Shown here: positions 10,707 to 20,823 of the stretch, piece by piece
Layout: each line of letters opens with the position of its first letter
Position numbering within the stretch: the first letter of the stretch is position 1
DNA from: Serinus canaria
Lineage: Eukaryota > Chordata > Aves > Passeriformes > Fringillidae
Reading direction: 5' to 3'
Assembly: GCF_022539315.1 (NCBI RefSeq)
Contig: NC_066323.1
Coordinates: 17,039,719 to 17,103,718 of the forward strand
Length of the DNA stretch: 64,000 nucleotides
Notes under the pieces: model-generated
The model's input: only the letters and a program-made list of their open reading frames with translations
Database searches by the model: none
Told to the model about the DNA's origin: nothing
Program-made: the position numbers and the translations under genes

Positions 10707-11316
10707 ATGCATCTAGTGGAAAAACAGGTTGTGTGTTCAGGGAGTTTAGAGTCCTTGCCTTGTCCATGTTTTGTATGAATTTATTCTTCACCAGTTTCTA
10801 ATTGAAGTGTACGTTTCATTTATAGAGAATGGTAAATACAGCTGATCCCAAACCTAACATGGGAAGGGCTTGTCTGTGTCTGCAGTAAATATTTGTTAAA
10901 ATATTGCACAAGCTTTGCTCAGAGTTGTACTGAACACATCAACCTACCATCTGACTTATTTTCTCCTGCTTAATAAGTATTGAAACAAGAAGAGTTCTGA
11001 TACAGAGCATGTTGCAGTGCTTAATATAAAAGAGCAGAGCTGAAGTGCTCGGTGATGTCCTGCCTGTGCCATCACACACTGCTCTGTGATAGCACACGTG
11101 CTCATCTCCTGAGCCTTTTACTGAGTCCCCCTCAGCCAAGGTCTCCCATTAATGCTCTCCACTTGTATCCTGTGTGTAACTGCTTGGATACATTACACAC
11201 AGGCTGCACCACAGAGCCCCTGGCTGCTCAGAGCCTCTCTGAGCATGGTAATCATTTCCAGGCAGTAGGTAGGCTCTGACTTTTCCTTACTAAGTATACA
11301 AAGCCAAAGTGGGGCA

Positions 11317-11322
11317 AATAAA
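11317..11322 (+). terminator. Candidate distal poly(A) signal AATAAA
   Basis: Canonical hexamer about 1.2 kb downstream of the KCNE stop codon. A GT-rich run (gtgtgtggtgtttgtc) begins near 11389, somewhat far for a standard downstream element, so support is modest. Confidence 0.25.
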
Positions 11323-12329
11323 TTTCCATGTATGCATTAATTTTTCCTGCTAGTGGAATTATAAGGTTAAGGATTTGGTTTTTCTAAAGTGTGTGGTGTT
11401 TGTCATGATGTATGAACTGTTTTAGGGATGTGTAGGTTTTTAATTCTGTCAATATTCAGAGAAAGATTTTATATCTATTCAGCCTGGGCTAAATGTTCAG
11501 ATGTTTCTGTTTCCTGGTGGGATGTGTTCTGGTGTGTGTACAAGCAGGGTGGTTGATGCTATGCATAACCCCTTCTCATACAACGAATATTTTATGCTTA
11601 CCAGCATGAATGTTTGTGGATGTAGGTGTTGATTCAGCTCAGAGTGCTCTGTCTCTGATAATAAGACGAAGGAAGATAATAAGAAAGATATTAAGAATAT
11701 ATAATAATAAGGAAGATAATAAGAATAATAAGAATGAGTTGATACTTTCCCAGTTGTACTTGCTCAGCCATCAAGGATTTGTTGGTCAAACAGGGCCATC
11801 TGAGGCAGAGGCCACTCCTGTTGCCTAAACGCAGGGGTGGGATATGTGCAGAGCACTGATGTGGAAGGGACGAACACAAGCCTTTCAACAGGCCAGAAAA
11901 TGTTCACAGATGTACTTTTGCTCGATCCATCCAACTCCAATTTAAATGGTTTTGACTATATTAACAAGAGCAGAGCTGCAGTTCTTGCACAAATCACTGT
12001 TTCGTCTATGTTATGCGTGTCCTGGCTGCTTCATCTACAGAGTTTGGAGTGGAAAAACGAAAGTTCAAGTTGTCTGTGCTCACATCGTGCTCCTGACTTT
12101 GGAGTATGTGAAATTGAAATCACTCTGAATTAAGTGGCTTGTTAGGGCTTGGAGCAAATGGGCAGACCGAACTCTCCCAAACACAGAATTCTGGCTTCTT
12201 TTTGTGCTCTGAAAGGCTGTGCAAATGTGCTCTCCTGACAGAAGACCTTTTACTGTTTTTATCTTGTAGTCAGTGTTTTTGTATTCTTTGCAGTGTATGC
12301 CATATAATCGTTAAAATTAAAGAAACTTC
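11323..12329. other. Noncoding interval with microsatellite
   Basis: Apart from the AAT/AAG tract listed separately there is no recognisable gene. Open frames at 11610-12133 overlap each other on both strands and partly translate the microsatellite. Confidence 0.45.
11657..11737 (+). repeat. AAT/AAG-rich microsatellite
   Basis: Interrupted array of ATA, AAT and AAG triplets, including repeated 'ggaagataataag' blocks. It is purine-rich on the plus strand, so the minus strand is a polypyrimidine tract. Typical imperfect trinucleotide microsatellite. Confidence 0.7.
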
Positions 12330-12650
12330 CTCCAAACCGACGGCCTTTATTTCTGTGAGCTGTTTCTGCTTTTGTCTTACCAAGCAATTATCAGATCCGC
12401 CTAAATCCCTTAAACATTCTTCGGCAATGTGCTGCCATTGTCTGGAGTTTGGGCTTTTTGGAAACGTTCACAGCTCGCTTAACAGCGAGACCGAAAGTTC
12501 TTCAAACAATTTTACATCGTTGGTGCCTCTCTCTGTGTGTGTGTGTGTGTGTGTGTGTGAACGACATGAAGCTTTTTCCTGTCCCATCTCTGTGCAGTAG
12601 TAAAAACGTCTCTTTGTCAGTGTTAGCCACAGGACACGTTGATGGCATTA
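12330..12650. other. CpG-retaining patch in AT-rich DNA
   Basis: About a dozen CpG dinucleotides fall in roughly 320 bases (for example ccgacgg near 12337, ctcgcttaacagcgag near 12475-12490, acatcgtt, gaacgacatg), while the flanking kilobases have very few. Retention of CpG can mark purifying selection or lack of germline methylation. A perfect 6-bp-arm hairpin, CTCGCT/AGCGAG with a TAAC loop, sits in the middle, and a TG repeat lies inside. No ORF is convincing. It is a candidate conserved noncoding element only. Confidence 0.3.
12534..12559 (+). repeat. (TG)13 microsatellite
   Basis: Thirteen uninterrupted TG dinucleotides. Such tracts are length-variable and can adopt Z-DNA; no regulatory role is implied by the sequence. 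Confidence 0.9.
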
Positions 12651-14433
12651 TTGGCACTTTTTCTTCTGTGAGGCTGTTAACCCACTGCCTATAAAGTGAG
12701 AATTATTCACCTCATTCTGTCTTCTGTGTATGAATCCAGCACAGTGCTTCCAGAGCTCACAGAAGCCTCTGATGTGTAACCCTGTCAGCCTCCTTTACAG
12801 CCACCTCTGGTTTTTTGTGTGTGGGGTGTGAAACAGGACTAGGAGAGCCAAAATGACTCCATTAATGGTGAGCTCTGGGCTGTGAAGTATGATTTGCACC
12901 TCTGAGATAACCAGAATGCTCCATGCTAAGCACTGGAGCAGGAGGGGTGTGGGGAAAGGAGGGCATTACAAAACAACATAACGAGGCCTTAGCCCAGGCA
13001 AGGGGCTGTGATGCTGTGGGAAATGGAGTTGGAGAGCTGGTTGTGGCAGCAAGACTCAGCTCTACTTATGCTAATAAGTGCCTTGAACTTTAAAAGCTTT
13101 AGCATTGCAAGAAGAGAGGGATTCGTTAATTGTCTTTGGTTCATATTTTTTCTCTCTCTGCTTACTGGTGTTCTGAATTAACATCACTCATCTGATGATC
13201 TCACTAAGAACCTTCTTGTTCCTTCTTCCTTGCTAGTAAGAAACATGCTAAAACCAATTAGATCATGGGTCTTGCTTTAGTTCCCCAACTTTTTGCTAAT
13301 TCTTGTGGCCCCCTGTAACACATTGCAGCTGAAGTGTGTGGGCTGCTTTTGGGGAGGTGTCCACTTTGAATTCAGCTTGAGCATTTTGAGATACTCTAGG
13401 AAAAGCTTCACTGAAATGCAGGCATCTTGCAGTTTCCACTCAGCCTTTGTGAATTAGCACTGCAGCCCTCTCAGACTGGTTTGCAAGAAGGTCTACTTCT
13501 GTTGACACTCCTGCTGAGAAATATTAGTTTCTTCTCTAATTTTCTTTGCCTATGTGTATACCCTTGTGACACATTTTACTGTATTAGGGTTTTTCTTCCT
13601 TTGAATGCCAAAATGATGACAAATAAGCTGAATCAGCTAGAATGGCAGAAATGTTGTGGTGCCCTCATACTGGTGTAAATCTGGAGTAAGTTGATTTGGC
13701 TGTGTGAATTCTGGTGTTTGCTGGTGTGTGAGTTACATCTAGAACAGAATCTTATAGGTGTGGTTTTGACTACTTACAGCTCTGAACTCCACAAATGAAG
13801 CTCTCTGGACCCATGTGGAGCCTCAAACACATATTGGGTGACCAAGTGTTCCTGCAGCCTGTAGGCAGCTGTAGACATTGAGCACTCTTTTGCTGTAGTT
13901 CCTAATGCATGGAAAACTTCATGGCAGGGGCTGCTGTTGCAGGAAAAGTTAAGTGTGCCTGAATAAAAGCAAGCCTGGCTCTGTGTATGTCTCTACCTTG
14001 TTTAGTTAGCATGGCAAACGTTGCAAGCTTTTTGCACTTTGTCTGCATCATCCCTGTGTGCATAGAGAGCACACATCAGGCAAAAAGAGCCTGATCTTTA
14101 GTAAGGAAACACTTTTCTCATCACAGGAAGACATAAAATGACTTTATGGAGTTGTTCAAGTACCTCTGGTATGGATTCAGAGGAGCACACAAGTCTACAC
14201 TGAAATCTTCTGTCAGTCATGTGCACGAGTGCAGTGAGACTTGGAGAGCACATGCTGAGAATTAAACACATGTTCTCCTGAGCTAGCCTGCTTCCTGGGC
14301 TTGGAAACTCAGAAAGTGCAGCAATCTGTACTACAAACTTTAGCAGCTGAAATAGCCTGATTTTTTTTTTCTTTCTTGTGTGGAATGTGTAATAGCAAAT
14401 CCTTTGCTATGTAAGTAAGGTTAGTGAATTAAT
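12651..14433. other. Noncoding interval, nothing recognised
   Basis: Unique-looking mixed sequence. One open frame of 83 codons at 13427-13678 has no family features. No repeats or RNA genes were recognised. Confidence 0.45.
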
Positions 14434-14577
14434 AGAGTTAATACTTCTGGGAATAAGTAAATTCTGGGGGCTTGTTTTGAGTCAAATTAATGTGAACCCT
14501 GCAAAAGAGTTGATACTTCTGGGAATAAGTAAATTCTGGGGGCTTGTTTTGAATCAAATTAATGTGAACCCTGCAGA
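14434..14577 (+). repeat. Two-copy 72-bp tandem duplication
   Basis: Copy 1 is 14434-14505 and copy 2 is 14506-14577, directly abutting with no spacer. I count three differences over 72 bases (A/G near 14440/14512, G/A near 14481/14553, A/G near 14504/14576), about 96% identity, so the event is evolutionarily recent. The unit is AT-rich, noncoding and does not match a transposon I recognise. Replication slippage or unequal exchange is the simplest origin. Confidence 0.9.
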
Positions 14578-17500
14578 GACTCTTTTCCTCCATAACAGAA
14601 TGACACAGCTGGAGACCTATCTTTTTTGGCTATTCTGAAAGAAAAAAATAAAATTGGAAGGCACAGCAAGCCTTGACTGACAACTTCTGGTAGTGTAACT
14701 GCACACTGCCTTCAACTTGTTTTATAAATTCTCAGCAACAGAGCCTTTTTTTTCAGCCTGGGAATGCTATGTGACCTAGCACATGAAACTGCAGGAAACA
14801 TGGATGACAGTGCCCCCTCCCTGCCATCCCCCAAGACAAAGAACAACCAAAAGGGTCATGAAATTAACACAAAGCTAAAATATTCTGCCAGTTGAGGTCA
14901 CGTGGCTGGGTATCCTTGTGTGTACAAAAAAAAATGCTCAATGTATGTTCAATAAATCAAAAGAAAATTGTGATTTTTTTTCTGGCTTGTTTAGAAGCAT
15001 GTGGTCAGACCCAATATGTTTGCTGGGGTGGCTGTCCTTGTTTTCTGCCCTAGGCACTCCTTACCTTGTAGCTGCATGCTGATGACAAAATTCCTACCTC
15101 TATGTCTGAAGAGGACTCAACTTGGATGTAGTTTTTGTGGCATAAGTGTCAAAAGCTTACAAGTGATGGCTTTGTCCTTTTCCTTGAGTCCCTGAGGTGT
15201 CTCGGTGTGGTAACAGAGCCAAACCTGTGTTGAGCTGGTGGTGTGGCTCCCCAGGCTCACTGGGAGCTGATTGCACCCTGGGGGTTTGTCAGGCACATCC
15301 AAATCTGTGATTTGGCAAGGACAGCCTGTGAGGGGTAATGTGCTCCTGCTCTCCTAACACTGAGCATGGGCTTTGCTTCAGTAAAAAATGCAAAAGCTGT
15401 GTGGTCCAGTGACCTTGAGGAACCAATGAGTTCCACAGGAATTTTTTTAGGAGAAGGGGAAAAAAAATAAATCTGTTTGACATAATGCCAAGACTCTAGT
15501 TTTTCCTCCCCTCTAAATAAAATAACTTTAAGTAAAGCTGTATTAGTTTTATTTTCAGCAGAGCATTTTTACTGAAGAAGTCTTTGAAAGTTTTTGATGC
15601 CCAGAATCATTAGATAATCACATAAATAGCTTGGTCATGCAGTGTCATGTGGTTTCACTTATAGACAGAAGTTCTGTCGAAACCTTTTCTGTCTCTTCTT
15701 TCTTCTATCTCTGTGGTATTTGCTGATTCATCCAAACTGCTGTGCATTGAGGGAGGGAGTTAATTGCAGTGGAGTGGTTCTGTCAGAGCCTCACATGGGT
15801 CCTCTCATGTTTGCTTATCAGTGCTGATCCTGATGGGCTGGAGGAGAGGCAGTGTAATCTGTCCTCAGCACTGAGCACTGTCAGCCTGGCAGGGCTCCTG
15901 CCTTCCACGGGAGCTCTCTAGAAAATGACAGTTCTCATTTTGTGGTCATTTGAAGAAAACTCCCCTGCTGAATGCTGAAATTTGTTTCCAGTCTTGGAAT
16001 TGTGAGCTAAATGGGAGCTGTTTGCCCCTTTACCGTCCTCTCAAGTCACTTAAACACTGAATTTTTTTTAAAATTTTATTTTTAGGAAAGGAGGAGAAAA
16101 AGAAAAATACATTTTTCTGACTTTCAAAGCTGCATGCTTTGATCCTCTATCCTTCTGTGTGTAGGTTTGTTTCATTGCTGCAAGATCAGGATGTGGAGGA
16201 TATTAGCCAGCTTTTTTTCTCCAGCTTTATATTGGTGTCAGCTCAGACGAGGAGGGTGGAAATCATTTAAATTTGGCACAGGGAAGTTGCTTATGGCAAC
16301 CAACTTTAGACTCTGAGCAGAGTGGGCTGGTGAAGGGCAAGGCTGCAGCTCTCACCTGCTCTTCTTTCTTACTGGCCCTGTAGGATAAACACACTCAATA
16401 CAAATTCACATCTCTAGGTGGGACTTAAATATATCCCTCCTGGTAGACTGGTAGAGCTTTTCTTTAATAAATCTTTATTTATATCAGTATTTTAATAATT
16501 ATTTGTATTTAATAAAATGCTTTAAAAATTATCTGTATCCTGCACCATGTGACATGATTTTGGCTGCTTTGTTATACACAGTTACTATACAGCTACACAG
16601 AAAGCTGTAAGTAAATGAGTTTAATCAAAAAGGCAAACAAACAGCTCTGCATTAAAAGAATCTCAGGGAATACAGGTTTTTCAGCTGTTCATTCTTGAAA
16701 CTTACTGCAGTCCAAATTCAATGGCCCCAATCTCAGAAGAGCATACCTGAAGCACTGATGTGTTCATTGGAGGGTGTTTGGTGTTTTAAGCTGATCACAA
16801 AAACTGGAGTCAGAATGTTGTGCCAGCTCTGAGTTACACCATTGTGCCATGCAGCAAACCAATTTCCTTCAGCTGGGCAGGATGAATGGGAGGCATCACA
16901 CAGGTATTGCCCTTGATTTGTGTCTGACTGCACAATTGCACTGGAAGAAAGTACAAACATCCCAACACTTCTGATCATATTCCCAGCCATCCCAAGAGCT
17001 GTTTAAACAACAGATTTCTCTTTCAGTTGTGTGTTTATGTCCTGGCATGACTCGTGATTAAAATTTATACACTCTGTGAAGAAGAGGTGTTTTGGCTGCA
17101 TGGGACTTTTGCCTCTTTGTGTGTGACCATGGAATTTCAGAGTTTTGTGCATGCACAGTTCTGCTGGTTAGTTATCTTTTCTCAGATCTGAGTTGCTTCA
17201 GGTCCTCTCCTGACATGCAGAGCTCTTGGCAAGCATTGGTTATTTGTGCCAGAGCTGGTTGTGTTGCTGTTTTGGCTCCCCTGTGCAGGTTTAGACCTCT
17301 GTCCCCTGCCCTGAGCAGCTCCTGGGAAAGCTCCACTGCAGCACTCTGGGCCCTCACTGCCACCTCTTCACCACTCAGGTGTGACAAAGTTGGACTGGTT
17401 ATCTTGATTACTCAATTAACTGGATTTGATTATTCTCATTTCTTATTGTCACCTGATTGCCAAATTTTGCTGCACACAATGGAGCCATGTGCAAATTTAG

Positions 17501-19463
17501 AGGCAATTTGGCCCATTTAGTTTGCCTTTTTTTTTTTTTGTCTGATGAAACACTTTTTCCCCCCCCCCTCTTTTGATTTAAACTTTTAAAATTTCTATTA
17601 GAATGGACATTGCAACCTCAGGAGAGGTTATGTCTGTCTTACTCTCTTATGCTGCATTTAGCAGAAATTTGGTCTTTTTTTGGTACATTTTTCTGAAGTT
17701 CTTGGTACTTTGCAGAGAGACAATAAGCAGGATTATGTGTACCAGACAGCATGAGGATTTCAAATCCAGAACATTTGTCATTTCAGTTACTGCTGTGTGA
17801 CTGAGGGAGGAATTTGATCTGTGAGTTTTAGTTTTGAATCTCTCAGTTCTGTTACTGACCTTTAATTTTGCATCAGCATAGACCAAAACCACCATCCTTT
17901 ATAAATACCTGCTAGAGGAATAGTCAAAAAAAATTTTTAGAGGACTGTGGCATTATAATTTTACTCACCTCTATTGCACATCAGTCTCCCTTTCCTGAAG
18001 CCAGCATTGCATCCTCAGTTCACACCAGCTGAGGATCTGTTTATTATTGAAAGACACTTCCTTCACTTCCACTGAGTTAACTATTTTGTACATGGAATTC
18101 TCTAAATTGCATGTGGCTTTTGTTGAAGGAAAGAAAAGGAAAACTTTGGATATTGTTTTTTATTTACTTCTATTTTTCCATAAATTCCTGAAAAACCAAC
18201 TTATTTGCTTATTTACTTTATTTTTAATCTGAGTCTCAGCTCTTCCTCCTTTCCTTCATCTCTAATTCATTTTTCAGTCAGAAAATGGGACACCTGTTAG
18301 CCAACTGTGAGCTGAATTTCTATAATTTACAGAAAGACTGGTCATAAAGTGCTCAAAGCTCTGGGGACTTGGGTACCACCCAGTGCAGAACAGATTAATT
18401 TCACGGTGTTTTTCTGCATTTGCACAAATTAAAAATATGAGAATCTGTACTTTGTTTGTTTGAACTTCTTGAATTAAATTTCTTCAATTTGTTTTGAGCT
18501 TGGGTTTGGACAGTCAGCATTTTTAGAATCTCCAAATTCCAAGTTCAGTGCCAGTTGGATGTGCAGGCTTCTTTTTTGCCTGTATCCCATTAGTTTCTGA
18601 TGAAAAATGATTAATGTCTGTAGCCTTTGTTCCTCACCAGTTTCCTCCACTTGGACATTACCTTTGTTTGCATGTCTCAGCCCTAGTGTTGCTATATTAC
18701 ATTTTATTGCTGGATGAAATGCTAATCTCTGGGACTTAAATTTGTGTTCACTCCTACCTCAAGCAATGCTTCTTCATGTTGGAAGTGGTGTTTGAAGAGA
18801 CAGAGCTGTGGCTTCAGGGATCTCTCTTGGTTGTTTGGGGGAAACTGCTTTGATGAACAATTCCCAGTGATTCAGTGATGCAATGGAATTCAACCATGCT
18901 TAAATTTAGCCAAACCAGCCCAGATCTTTTGGTTTTTTTTAATTTTAAATTCTCTTCTCTCCTTCCTTGCAGTGACAGTGGATGGGAGTTCACCCCCTTG
19001 GCCCTTGTGGGAGGTTGCCATGAAAACAATACCTTTCAAACCTGCTGAAACATGGAAAACCCACCCATGGAAAACTTTTGGGCCAGAAAGAATAGCTGTA
19101 ACAATAGTTTGGTAACTCAGAACTTATTGAATCACATCTCCCTCTAGGGTTTAGATGTCCCTGGATGGGGTCAGGCTGCCAGTTGATGACTTTGCCTGTA
19201 GCAAGCTTTGCCATTTATAAAATGTTTCCTTGCAGTTCCCATGATGTTTTTACATGCAAGAAACTGTTCTGAGTTAAAGCATCTCCTCACTGCTGGCACT
19301 GTACAGGAGTTAACCTGAATCCTCATCCTGATGACTGAACTGCAGCTTTTGGGTTTTCCACAAAATTTTGCCACTGAGTGTGGTTTTGTTGGTGGTGTGG
19401 GGTTTTTTCCCTCTAATTATTCTTTTTTACTTTGGTAAATTCAGATGGGTTTTCTACTCTGCA
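14578..19463. other. AT-rich noncoding interval
   Basis: Contains short homopolymers (for example T and C runs at 17528-17570) and scattered open frames (15001-15195, 17092-17520 and others) with no recognisable protein. The 142-codon frame at 17092-17520 is cysteine- and serine-rich but has no domain pattern and appears to be chance. Confidence 0.45.
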
Positions 19464-19490
19464 CTGAGCAGTTCAGTCAGAACTGCTCAG
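19464..19490. repeat. Perfect 11-bp inverted repeat, 5-nt loop
   Basis: Left arm ctgagcagttc (19464-19474), loop agtca, right arm gaactgctcag (19480-19490). The arms are fully complementary. Too short for a microRNA precursor and not followed by a bacterial-type U tract. Probably a small palindromic accident or a dimeric protein-binding site. Confidence 0.75.
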
Positions 19491-20741
19491 ATTAGGCTGA
19501 GGATTAGCATTAACCCTCTTTGGTTAATGAAGGGAAATAGGAGCCTTCCTGAAGGCATTTATACTGAATTATATAAAAATTTATTTTAAGACTGGTGTAT
19601 CAGCTTCTGGTGTATCTCTGCTCACTGACCAGGTAGGCTAACATTTATTTACTTCACTTTATCAAATTATTAGGAAGGAGTTTTACATATGAAACAGTGG
19701 TATGTAACACTTAGAAGAGCAGATTATTTTTGTCTGAGATTTCTTCATAGTCATAATTTCTTTATATACTAAACTGAAGAGAGACAGCAGTTGGGGAATT
19801 AGTCTGGTTTTCTGTTCTGAGATGTGGATCATTGCTTTGTAGGTACTTAGTTCTTGAGGGCTGGCAATGCATCTTTACTACAGGAGGGTAGTTTGCTAAA
19901 TATCTAGTAGCTGTTGCCAAGTTTCATGCCTCTTCATTCCACCATAATTTGACAAACTGCAGAGTATTGTGAACTTATTACCTGTTTTGTTGAAATAGAA
20001 CTGAGTCAATGGTGTGACCAAGGCCCAAGCAGGTGACAATGTGAATGGGCTGCTGCTACCTGCTGGCATAAATCACTTGAATAGATCAGCCCTGGGGTGC
20101 CCAGACTAAATAAAGCCAAGTTGGACATGACCTACATTTCAAAAGGCTGTTCTGAAATTGGGAAGTAATTCTTTTGTTCTTGGGGCCTGCCCCTTAAAAA
20201 AATCACTGCAATGACACTGCTTTCCTTGCATTAATGAGTGCACAGGTACAGGCACAGTAGTACCTGGGTTTTGCAGACTCCAGAATCCAGGCTGTTTGCC
20301 TTTCCTGCATTTATTCCATAAAGGAGGGCTCATCTACAACAGTAGATTTTTTTCTAATCTACAGCAGTGTGTTTTTTTTTTTTCCACAGACCATGCCTAA
20401 CTCACATGTACAACTTTTCCATTCTAGGACTAATTAGTTTTGGTTGAGTAACTCATCAACATTAAGTAACAATAAGAATCACATTTCCAGGAACACTTTC
20501 CTTGTTACAGAAAGTTGGAATGAACTGTGGAAGTGTGGTTACTGAATCTGCTTACTTTTTACAGTGTGTTTTTTATTTTTTTGAAGACAGAGCTTCCTCA
20601 AATAATACAAAATGTTTTAAATGCAGTTGATTGGGTGATTGGACTGTAGGTGTAAAATTTTAGACTTTGAATGTAAAGTTTTGTTGCTCTCTGATTTAAT
20701 AGAAAGATTTGCATATTCTAAAAAACTTCCCAAAACTTCTC
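19491..20741. other. Noncoding interval, nothing recognised
   Basis: AT-rich sequence without supportable ORFs, RNA genes or repeats beyond short T runs (for example near 20371-20382). Confidence 0.45.
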
Positions 20742-20823
20742 TTCCAGAGAAGAGTTTTCTTAAAATTTTCTCTGTTAGCAGTTCTGCTAACAGAGAAAAT
20801 TTAAAGAAAACTCTTCTCTGGAA
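20742..20823. repeat. 82-bp near-perfect palindrome (hairpin/cruciform)
   Basis: The 40-base left arm (20742-20781) and 40-base right arm (20784-20823) are complementary at 39 of 40 positions, with only TT between them. The arms run from ttccagagaagag inward to gttagcag and back out from ctgctaac. The single mismatch is in the AT-rich middle (cttaaaat versus cttTaaat when the right arm is reversed). Pairing breaks at once outside 20742/20823. No clear target-site duplication or transposon end is seen. Possible origins are a template-switch inverted duplication, a tiny MITE relic or an RNA hairpin. The 67-codon open frame across it is chance. Confidence 0.92.

Larger units (their letters stand above)
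10134..11322 (+). other. Candidate 3' UTR of the KCNE gene
   Basis: Sequence after the KCNE stop codon. It has no other supportable ORF and is AT-rich, as expected of a 3' UTR. Possible poly(A) signals are ATTAAA at 10701-10706 and AATAAA at 11317-11322. The true end is unknown. Confidence 0.35.

Noticed and set aside
20742..20823. Confident microRNA call for the 82-bp palindrome
   Set aside because: A 2-base centre and near-perfect pairing are atypical of animal pre-miRNAs, and expression cannot be seen from sequence; kept only as a hairpin.
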